Source: Populus alba (Eukaryota > Streptophyta > Magnoliopsida > Malpighiales > Salicaceae). Taken from it: a stretch of 64,000 bases of DNA. The position numbers were made by a program, and so were the translations under genes. Positions 12,501-22,831 of the stretch are shown in pieces. The notes below the pieces were generated by a model that saw nothing but the letters and a program-made list of their open reading frames with translations, was not told the DNA's origin and ran no database searches. Positions within the stretch are counted from its first letter, which is position 1. Every line of letters begins with the position of its first letter. The stretch lies in contig NC_133287.1 in assembly GCF_005239225.2 (NCBI RefSeq), positions 10,583,493-10,647,492 of the forward strand, read 5' to 3'.

Positions 12501-15169
12501 CTACACCAGTAAACTAATCTGGCTTTCCCTTTCTGATTTGCTCAGACACTATGGTGTGTAGTAGAAAAACATGTCACATGTGCCTCTGTCATAATTGAGG
12601 CAATAGTTTTTCTTGTGGGCTTGTTCAGAAACAGTTCTTTATTGTAAGTATATGAATTGAATTCACGCATTTTGAAAAAAATTAATTTTAATATTAAATT
12701 TTAAAAAAATATATATAAATCAAAGGAATTGATCTTTAATTATTTTTATAGTGTTTTTTTAAGGATATGATTGGAATTTTACATGGGGGTGTCAAAGTTA
12801 GTCTTATTCATGATGACGAGAGAAAGTACTTTGGCACTTGGGTTCTGTGCAAATCCACCAGAAAACTTCCTCTGCTTATCCATTCTGAAATTCAATAGCT
12901 TAATGTATTGTGCACAGAGTAATTTAGTTTTGATTAATTAATAAGATTATTAATAAGGATCTAATTATTGTAAATCATTTATATTGACCCTCTTTAATTT
13001 CTTTCCCAACTTGTGATGTTTTAATATGGTAAAAAATGAGCATGTTTTGTGTTATTATAATCATAATTATTTTTTAAAAATATTTTTTATTTAAAAATAT
13101 ATTGAAATAATTTTTTTATTTTTAACATCAACACATTTAAATATATTAAAAAAAATTAAAAAAATTAATTTAAAGTAAAAGAATAAAAAACTAATTATTT
13201 TTAAAAGCATTTTTAAAATATAAATATAAACAGACTTTATATTACAGGGGAAAAAAAAGAAAAAGAAGGAAAAAAAGGAAAAAAAAGAGAAGTTGCCACT
13301 ACGATCCTTGTAAAAATCATGTGATAAGAAAACAGTCTGGTCGTGAAAGAGATGGGCAAGTGACTTATATTTTCATGTGTTTAAGGAATATTAATTGGAG
13401 GTAGGATCACGGTGATGGGATGTCCTTAGGGTGGGCTTGACACGCAAACATTTAAACCATTTTGTTGCATTAAGAATGATAAACCTTGAATATTTGTTTT
13501 GTGTTTTAAAAATATTTTAAATTTTTTAATATTTAAAAATATTTTTTTAAAAAATAAAAAATATATATTATTTTAATATATTTCTAAATTAAAAATATTT
13601 TAAAAAATAATTATTGCCTCATTCTCAAATACCTTTCAATAATAACAACAACAACATGATTATCTAGGTACAATAGTATAAAATAACTTAAGTTTATGTA
13701 GACATGAAAATAATTTAGTGGCACTTCCTCAAACATATTGTATGGTTCGAATGAGAATCTTGTTTTAAATTATATAAATTCTTTTCTTATTTTTTTTAAC
13801 TTTCAACTATAAATATATTTTGCATCTAGTTCATGTCTCGATCAAAATTAAATTTTTAGATTTTTGAGATATTTTTTTATAAAATGATTGGTTTGTTGAA
13901 AATAATTATAATATTGTTGAAATTATATTAGCTTTTATAAATACATTTCTTTTCGTGTAAAGCATTAAAAATTAAAAAATAAAAAAGATTGAAAAAATCA
14001 TTAAAGTGTTGGTTTAATGCGATTAATGCATTATTATATCCATGCAAGATGAAAAATATAAATTCGATCCCTTAAAAAATGTATTTATTAGAAGAAGCAG
14101 CCACGACCTTTAAATGAGACTAATCATATTTTTTAAAAAGAAAATACGAGGGTATCCGAGTAAAAATATAAAAAAAAAATTAAAAAGGACATGCATTAAT
14201 TTTTCTTTATCGATCTGACATCAACATGTCTACATATTATTCTTTCAAAGGTTTTGTTCAAACATCATTTTTTGCTGGCAAGGAACACATCTTTGTTTTT
14301 TGTTTGGCATTCTAATTAAGGCCTTTAGTAATCCCCATTACGATTGTAATTATATTATAAGAAATATTAGAACACACGACTTCTTCACTATATATGTGTG
14401 CACTGTAGATTGATGTAGTGTCCTTTTGTTTTAAGTTATTAAATTTATTTTTTTTCTCTTAAATTTTATAAGCAAGTGACTAGAGTGAAACAAACTGGAA
14501 AACCATGTGGCCAATTACAAATTGGCGAAAGAAATCCTCTTTGATCTACCTACTTTTCTTTGAATTCCTTTTTAGTCCCTTTAATTTTTTAGATTTTAGT
14601 TTTGATCCAAAACTTCTTCTTGTACATTTTTGGTCTCTAAGATGAGGGAGAGAAAATCACCGAAAAATAAAAGAAAAAAATAAAAAGTTGTTTGTTGGCC
14701 TAATTTTGACAAAAACAAAATGTCAATCTTGTGATAAAGATATTCTACTAGGTTGTTTTTTATCTTACTTTTTAAAAAAAGATTGGACTCATAAGTTTTT
14801 CTAATTCAGGTTGATTTTTCATATTTTTAACTGGTTTTTAGTTAATTTAAGACAAAACATAGTTTAATTGAGGACTTTGATATTTCATTATTTGTTCCAA
14901 GGTTAAAAAAAATGGTTGCAAATGGGGTTTTTATATATATAAAAAAAAGTCAAAAACCTAACCTTTTCTACTACTAGTAATGGTCAGATCTGAACTAAAG
15001 GTGATACATCGTCTACTGATGCAATGATCTAAAATTGTTTTTTTTTTTTTTTTTTTTTAAATGGACACATGATGCTTTATCCACTTAACAAAAAAAACAA
15101 AGTGGTCGAGCACATGGGACTACCCACTTTTGAGCTAGGAGTGGCCCAACTAAGCCCGGACTCCCTTGT

Positions 15170-15172
<3 letters not shown>
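12501..15172. other. AT-rich spacer with decayed dispersed repeats
   Basis: Two recognisable copies of the 'aaaatattaaaataat' MITE-like family occur near 13030-13200 and 13495-13610. The rest is low-complexity AT-rich DNA with homopolymer runs and no credible gene. A less AT-rich strip at 15060-15170, next to the TA microsatellite, looks like retroelement debris but shows no coding. Confidence 0.45.

Positions 15173-15245
<73 letters not shown>
15173..15245. repeat. (TA)n microsatellite, about 36 units
   Basis: An uninterrupted TA run of about 73 bases. It is probably hypervariable and prone to length errors in sequencing. Confidence 0.95.
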
Positions 15246-15249
<4 letters not shown>

Positions 15250-16756
15250 TTTGCTTGAATTTTATTTAAATAAAAAATATAAATTTAATAAAATGATATC
15301 AAAAGGCGTTCTTTTTGTTATGCCCTTCATGTTTTTTTTTTTACTTAAGGCTTAATATCAACTATAATTGAATAAATGTTATTATATTTGGGATGTTATT
15401 TAATTAGATATCAATCAATTTAACATTTATTTTCGAATGAGATTCATTTGTTTTTTAAGATGTAAGTAATTATCTCCTTAATTATTCTATGTGGACCTGC
15501 TATGTAGATTTTTATATATATATATATAGTTGTGGTTGTGGATATTCTATGAAAATAAATTTCAAGTCATTATAGTTATAATAAATACTGTTCTTTAATT
15601 ATTTTTTCACTTATTGGTCAATAAACTAAGCTCTTATTGTAAGAATGTAAATTGGAAGTATAATGGTGTTTAAGCTCTAATTAGCATTAACACAAGGAGA
15701 AGAGTGAAGCAAAAAATAGAGAATTAAGATTTTTTTTTCCGAGAAGGATAGAGATATTCTAATCATTTTGGATGTGATTTTTATTTTTATTTTTTCCATC
15801 TTTAATAGTTACAACTTAATTTATTTTTACATTGTTTTTTTTTTAATTAATTATTTTTTTTAGTATTTTTTAGTTATTTTTAATATGCTGGTGTTAAAAA
15901 TAATTTTTTTAAAATAAAAAAATTATTATTAACTGTTAATTGGCACCAATTAAAAAAAAAATGGGAAAGTTGCTTATTGCCCATGTCTGCGAAATTTTTT
16001 TCGATGGTTGATGTAAAAAGAAAAATAAAACGTGTTATATGCTTATTTGTAGCTCAATTAGTATCTCGGATTCAAGCTTAACTTAACAGCTAAACCTTAA
16101 AATCTTCCAATCTAATTCTTTATATAATTTAAATTTAAAATTAAATTATAAAAAAAGTTATTTTAATATAACTTTATTAACTTGATGAGTTTGAAAAACA
16201 ACTAAAATGATAAGTAAAAATCATGGTTTGATTTTAAAAAATTTTAAAATAATTTTTTAAAAAAATATTAAGAAACCTAGATTTTGTTGTTTATATTGCC
16301 AAACTTGCAACCCAAGTCATGAATTTAAGAATTGTTTTTAAAATAATTTTTACTTAATTATACACTAATAAAAATAAACATTCATATAATCAAGTACAAA
16401 TCAAATATTATTATATTTATTTTAAGATCATAATAATATAATAAAAAAGGGGAAAAAAAGGTGAAAAAGAAGATTAGTTAAAACCTATAATAAAAAAAAG
16501 AAAAAAAAAGAAATGAACAGTAGAACAGATAAGTTAAAATTTCAAAAAAAAAAAAAGTACATATGATAATAAAGAAGGAATATATTTGGATAAGTTTATC
16601 TAAATACGAAGTCCTGCTGTCCTGGGAGAAACCCGTGACCTATGCTTCCCAATCAGTCATCACATGTGTTTCCTTCGCTTAGGACATGAGAAACACGCAT
16701 CCTACAATCTTTAGCCAGGGACTAGTTTATTTTCATATTTTTTTAAGCATACAAAA
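15246..16756. other. AT-rich spacer, nothing coding
   Basis: Contains one further minus-strand copy of the AT-rich dispersed family near 15840-15950. There is a less AT-rich, unrecognised patch at 16610-16730 next to the following MITE. No reading frame worth calling. Confidence 0.4.
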
Positions 16757-17505
16757 AGTAATATTTAAGATTAGTTTGATATTTATATATGTTTAGTTAA
16801 AATTATAGATTGAATTTAAGGTTAATAAAAAATAATTTAATGTATTTGATTAAAAATTACTTTTTTAAATTGAGTTTATATATATATATATATATATTGA
16901 TGTTTTTAATTTAAATATTGTAGATTTAATTATTGCTATTACATTATAAAATAAATAATACTTTATATAAAAATATTTTTTATTATTCAATTAAACTATT
17001 TACAATTTCATCAGGTATGAAATATATCCGACAATGCTATAATTTTCTTGATTTCTTAAACGCGCCACAATATCAGGCAAAATATAATCAGGAACAAAAA
17101 TTAGGATTAAAATAAATTTTACAAATACTACGTCATCAATAAAACAAAATAAAAAATAAAATTTAATTTTTTTACTAGATTGAACCCAATTCAATGTATT
17201 TAATTTTAGACCAGATCTGATTCGACCAGAATCATGCACTACTATTCACATGAATAATAGTACATGTCTCTATTGTGCACTTAAAAGTGAAGAGTGGAGC
17301 AATTGCTCCACTCTTCACTTTTAAGTGCACAGTGGAGCTCTCTGGAGCTTTACACTGAAAGTAGCATTGTGTTGCATTTCAATGACTTGTGTTTTTAACG
17401 CATGAATTATTGAGGCTTTATGCAGCTGAATTAAATTTTTAACCGTTGCCAAATATTTGTTTTTTATGATCGGATTCAAACGCAAAAACAACTACGGAAA
17501 CAAAT
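16757..17505. mobile_element. Non-autonomous hairpin MITE, copy 1
   Basis: This aligns by eye over several hundred bases with 39700-40565, sharing for example 'aatactttatataaaa', 'ttattattc' and 'ttaaactattta' in the same order. It has no coding capacity. The ends look like imperfect inverted repeats (GTTTGatattt near the left; revcomp of the right end begins with TTTGTTTCCGTAGTTG). The right part holds a 58-bp perfect palindrome. The long AT-rich body and TIRs suggest a hAT-type non-autonomous element. The exact ends and target duplication are unclear. Confidence 0.55.
17274..17331. repeat. 58-bp perfect palindrome inside the MITE
   Basis: The sequence equals its own reverse complement from 17274 to 17331, centred on AATT at 17301-17304. 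Each 29-base arm begins TGTGCACTTAAAAGTGAAGA. As RNA or single-stranded DNA it would fold into a full hairpin with no loop beyond the minimum. Confidence 0.95.
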
Positions 17506-18700
17506 AGTATCTTAGATTATGTGAAATTTTTTTAACATGTCATTAAACTCAATCTTTACTCAATTTTTTATATAACTCAAATTTTAAATTAAATTATGTA
17601 ATAGCTACTCGATATGATCTTGTTTATTATATATATCTAAAATAATATATTAAATAAAAAATATAACATGTTTACTCTACTCAACCTGTCTATGTCGGTG
17701 AAAATGTTATCTTTTAAATTTTTGTTTAAAATTTGAAGAAAATAATCTGAATGATTAGAAGCAATGTGAAGAGGTGGCTGATAGAAGAGTTGGATAATTA
17801 CTTGTACAAAGATTACCTAGTTTTTGACTGCCCAGATGTGGATATTTATCTCTCCATGTCTGTTTTTGGAAAGTTTGAAAAACTATAATGGGGAATGTTT
17901 TAGGCTAATGTAAGACTGCATAGCTTTTATTTATATAAAAAATATTTTATGTTACTGCAAACCCGAATATTTTTTTGAGATATTAATCCGACTGCGTTTT
18001 TGTGTTCTTGGCTTGCCCTGTATCAATTATGATTAAAGACAAACCAATTACCTATCTTTGTAAAACTTTATATGTACAATCCATTTGTTATTTTTACTGG
18101 ATCAAATTTACAATTTATAAGAATTTAAAAGTTAGCTTAGTTATAATTATGTATCCAAATCTAACCTAATTATATCTGTAAACATCCTTAACAGGGTATC
18201 ATTATCTTTTTAAATTGTTTTTTTTATTGTTATTTCTTGTTTTATTTGAGATGGCATAATTTACCATTTTATTATTATTTTGGTTGAAAAAATTGTTGAA
18301 ACGAGCTTTATACACGCCGGTATATTGGAGGTGTTGTGCATTTTAAGTGGCGTGTAAAATGTTTCATAGCAATTAAAATTATGATTATGCCATGTCATTT
18401 TGTTCTCCAACATGTCCTCTTTCATTATAAGTGGCGCATGTTATCTAAAAATGATCGGTTTATTATTGGTGACCCTTTCCCCCCTTCATTTCTTTCTCCT
18501 GCCCCTAAACAACTAAATTCATCCCTAATTTTTGTTGGTGTTTCAGAATCCACCCTCTTAGTTTTCATTTTTTTTTTTCTTAGTCAATTTCTCTTTTGTT
18601 AAAGTTTTAATTTTTTTCAATTTAGTTCTTCAATTCTAATTTGTGTATATGATATTTTTCGATTCAGTCTTTCTACTTTTGATTTATTATTATTTTTTTA
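17506..18700. other. AT-rich spacer, nothing recognised
   Basis: No gene or mobile element could be supported. A 268-base open frame at 18336-18602 has no protein-like composition. Confidence 0.45.
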
Positions 18701-19440
18701 CTTGGTATTTTTGTCAAAATTTTTATAGTTTTTAATTTATCCTTCAAAACAAATTTATGACTTTTTCAATAATAATAATAATAATATTTATTTTAGTTTG
18801 GTCCTTTTTCTATTTTTTTTTTTTATCTCTTTTTCCCTTTTGTCAAAGTTTTTTATGGTTTTTAATTTTATCTTTGAAATCAAGTTCATGATCTTTGTTA
18901 TTTCAACAATAACAATAACAATAACAATAACAATTGATTTTACCTTCAAATTAAATCTATATTTTTTATAGTAATAATATTTATTTTCAATTTAATAATA
19001 TGAATGAATTTAATAATATTAATAAAAATATTAAACTTGTTTGCTCTCAAGTTTTTATAGTTTTTAATCTCTTCAAATAAAATTTATGGTTTTTTTCGAT
19101 AGTAATAATATTTTATTTTAAATTTATTAATGATAATAATAATAGTAATATGAATAATAATTTTTAATTTACCCTTCAAATCAAATATATGGTTGTTTTT
19201 CAATATTAATAGTATTTAAAAAAAACATTATTATTAATATTAACTATAATAAAAATAATATTATTTATAATACAAATAATAGTATTTATAATATTAATAA
19301 TATTAATAAACTTATATGTCCCAAATTTTTATAGTTTTTAATCTATTCAAATAAAATTTATAGTTTTTCTTTGTTATTAATAAATATTTTTTTTCAAATT
19401 TATTAATAATAAAAATAACAATAACAATAATAATTGAGTA
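18700..19440. repeat. Diverged tandem array of an AT-rich unit
   Basis: A unit containing 'tttttatagtttttaatt', then 'ttcaaa.aaatttatgg' and a run of ATA/ACA triplets recurs about six times, near 18720, 18850, 18940, 19050, 19160 and 19329. Spacings are uneven (roughly 90-170 bp) and divergence is high, so it is an old array with triplet-repeat expansion between units. Confidence 0.6.
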
Positions 19441-20036
19441 TTATTATTTTGAATTTTTTCAAATTTGTTATTCTTCTCCATAGGGGTATGCAAACTCCAA
19501 ACATGGGTCAGAAGACCCAGGCAAACCCAGGTGCATGGGTCTGCAACCCCTGGGGGGTGTGTGGAGACCCTAAGCCCAGGTCAATCAATGCACAGGTATG
19601 CAGACCCAGGCAAGTGGGTTTGCAATCAATGCCTAGGGCATGATAGCCCCGACGCCAGGTATCTTGCAGCCATGCCATGCCCTAACACTTGAGGCCCACA
19701 ACCTGACCATGCCCTAACAAAATTAGAACTGACCATTTTGTCTTTAATGCCAAATGAAAAAGACAACCCACTGCATGTTTTGCAAGTTTATGTGGAAAGA
19801 ATAACTCTGTCATTACATTACTTCAATCCACAATAAATTATATTTAGGCAAACAGTGAAGGAGCACTAATGCCTTTTTGTTTAGTGTGTAATATAATAGA
19901 CAACTCAACACCATTTGTTTAATTTTTCATTGATGAAACAACTCAACATTGAAAGAGCTTTGGAGAGAGTAAGCTCAAACAGTGCAATCTACAGTAAAAT
20001 TATTCACAGTTCACAGTAAAACACTGATTATTTTTA

Positions 20037-20040
<4 letters not shown>

Positions 20041-20087
<47 letters not shown>
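20041..20087. repeat. (TA)n microsatellite, first copy
   Basis: A TA run of about 23 units that closes copy 1 of the triplication. Its counterparts are at 20634-20678 and, much shorter, at 21436-21449. Confidence 0.9.
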
Positions 20088-20088
<1 letters not shown>

Positions 20089-20629
20089 CCTACACAGGTG
20101 CGCAGGTCTGTAACCCCTAGGGGGGTGTGTGCAGACCCTAGGCCTGGGTCAATATACTAAGGCGCATGAGTTTGCAATCAATGCGTAGATATGCAGACCC
20201 AGGCAAGTGGGTTTGCAATCAGTGCCTAGGGCACGACAACCCCGATGCCAGTATCTTGCAGCCATGCCATGCCCCAGCACCTGAGGCCCGCAACCTGACC
20301 ATGCCCCCAACAAAATCAGAACTGGCCATTTTTTCTTCAATGCCAAATGGAAAAGACAACCCACTGCATGCTTTGCAAGTTTATGTGGCAAGAATAACTT
20401 TGTTATTATAGTGCTCCAATCCACAATAAACTATATTTAGGCAAATAGTGAAGGAGTACTAATGCCTTTTTGTTTAGTGTGTAATATAATAAACAACTCA
20501 ACACCATTTGTCCAATGTTTCATTGATGAAACAGCTCAACATTGAAAGAGCTTTGGAGAGAGTAAGCTCAAACAGTGTAATCTACAGTAAAATTATTCAC
20601 AGTTCACAGTAAAACACTGATTATTTTTA

Positions 20630-20633
<4 letters not shown>

Positions 20634-20678
<45 letters not shown>
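20634..20678. repeat. (TA)n microsatellite, second copy
   Basis: A TA run of about 22 units inside copy 2 of the triplication, between its B and C blocks. Confidence 0.9.
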
Positions 20679-20684
<6 letters not shown>

Positions 20685-21956
20685 GGGTTTTAGAGGGAAG
20701 AAAATTAGTAGTTTAGGTTCACTTTTAAGTAATTTTATCAAATTCAATCTTGATTATTTCATAAAGATTCTTATGATTTGTAATTAGTTTTGTAGTAACT
20801 AGAGATGATCTCCTACGTACTTGATCTTTTTTTTTTAAAAAAATAAAATAATTATGATAAATATCTTAACTTTTGTTCATGATTGTATGTTTCTTTCCAT
20901 ATATGAAAAATTATATTTTATATAACACTTTGCATATTTAGTTAGGAACACACAAATTCAATTAATGAAAAAGTTCTAAAATATTATAGGTTTGTTATTA
21001 TAATTGTTTAATAACTAAAGTATCCTTATAACACCATTTCGACATCTTCTTCTACCCCAATCATGTTTGTTTTTTTTTTTTTTTTTACATTTGTTTTTTA
21101 AAAATATAAATCCAAATTCATGGATTGTATCACTATTTATGCATCTTCTTCTTTGAAATTATTACCTTCCTTTCACTAAGTTTATATGGCAATAATAACT
21201 TTGTTATTATATTGCTCCAATCTACAATAAACTATATTTAGGCAAACAGTGAAGGAGTACTAATGCCTTTTTGTTTAGTGTGTAATATAATAAACAACTC
21301 AATACCATTTATCCAATGTTTCATTGATGAAACAACTCAATATTAAAAGAGCTTTGGAGAGAGTAAACTCAAACAGTACAATCCACAATAAAATTATTCA
21401 TGGTTTACAGTAAAACACTGATTATTTTTAGTTATATATATATATATAATATGGGTTTTAGAGGGAAGAAAATTAGTAGTTTAGATTCACTTTTAAGTAA
21501 TTTTCTCAAATTCAGTCTTGATTATTTCATAAAGATTCTTATGATTTGTAATTAGTTTTGTAGTAACTAGAGATGATCTCCTATGTACTTGATCTTTTTT
21601 TTTTAAAAAAAAAAATTATGATAAATATCTTTACTTTTGTTCATGATTGTATGTTTCTTTCCATATATGAAAAATTATATTTTATATAACACTTTGCATA
21701 TTTAGTTAGGAATGCACAAATTCAATTAATAAAAAAGTTCTAAAATATTATAGGTTTGTTATTATAATTGTTTAATAACTAAAGTATCCTTATAACACCA
21801 TTTCGATATCTTCTTCTACCCCAATCCCCAATCATGTTTGTTTTTTTTTTTTTTTTTTTTACATTTTTTTTTAAAATATAAATCCAAATTCATCGATTGT
21901 ATCACTATTTATGCATCTTCTTCTCTGAAATTATTACATTCCTTTCACCAACATTG

Positions 21957-22831
21957 TCATCTCCACAAAAATTATATATAAAATTTTTTCTTTATCATAT
22001 CCTAAATTCTTAAACAAAAATCATAAATAAGTTTTAGATATGGTTTTGTTATTAAATGAAGCTAATTTACCTACTAGGTAGACTGTTATTTCTCCTTTCT
22101 ATCTTATTCTTTCTCCATGTTCAAATCTATTTTGTTTTCTTTCTTTCTTTCTTTATTTAAAAAAAAAAAACTAAAGGAGGGAAATAGGGTGTTTTTGCAT
22201 TAAAGAAGTTGTTAATACAACTACACTTATTATTTTTAACTTGATGTATTATAGTTTTTGAATATATTATAAAATGTTAAGATACAACATGTGGTATGAA
22301 ATATTCTTTGAATATGATATGTAAACCTTCAAGACGAACAAACCTATGATATTTATAGCAATATTTCCTTTTTTATCGACAAAATCTGCCGTACATTAAC
22401 TGTATTCTTATTCTTCTTTATAATCCCATTTGTTTTTTTTTTTTTTTTCTCTTTCGGTAGGGCCATCCCTGGATCAACCATGACAACAATTCCTTTTTAA
22501 TGAAATAAAAATGTTCCAAGTATATATATACTTGGAACATTTTTATTTTTTTGAATCTAATATATTATACACATACCCATATATTGACATGATAAATAAG
22601 ACTGCTTATATATACAAATACCTGAAATTATGTAAATATTTATGAATATCTAAACTTTGATTTCATGAATAATATATAGAATATGGATATAGTAAAAACT
22701 TAATGGATATATACCCATTATCATCTCTGAGAGAGCTCATCGTGGTACGTCATGATGGTTTGACGAAAGATGAGCAGGGAGAGATTAGAACAGAGAAAAG
22801 AACCAGCGGAGCAAAAGGATCCTCTGCGCAC
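21957..22831. other. Spacer downstream of the CRLK-like gene
   Basis: AT-rich non-coding DNA with a T run near 22436 and the 46-bp palindrome at 22503-22548. The part from about 22690 is probably the 3' UTR of the minus-strand kinase gene. Confidence 0.4.
22503..22548. repeat. 46-bp perfect palindrome
   Basis: Positions 22503-22548 are fully self-complementary around the centre of TATATATATA (22521-22530). The arms read AAATAAAAATGTTCCAAG plus TATA. It lies about 280-330 bp downstream of the kinase gene's stop codon, near its likely 3' end. Confidence 0.95.

Larger units (their letters stand above)
19486..21956. repeat. Partial tandem triplication with a GC-rich block
   Basis: Three sub-blocks recur in order. 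Block A (GC-rich, CAGACCCAGGCAAGTGGGTT-type text) is at 19486-19720 and 20096-20330. Block B is at about 19740-20040, 20331-20634 and 21179-21435. Each B is followed by a TA run. Block C is at about 20680-21178 and 21450-21956. So copy 1 is A-B, copy 2 is A-B-C and copy 3 is B-C, with copies 2 and 3 nearly identical by eye. This fits unequal exchange between TA tracts. The reading frames in block A are not protein-like. The GC-rich block stands out strongly from its AT-rich surroundings. Confidence 0.85.

Noticed and set aside
19434..19692. Overlapping plus-strand ORFs in the GC-rich block
   Set aside because: They arise because GC-rich DNA has few stops. Two frames are open at once and the second copy of the block does not keep the same frames.
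20149..20424. 91-residue minus-strand ORF in the triplicated region
   Set aside because: Also a product of the GC-rich block. The other copy does not conserve it.
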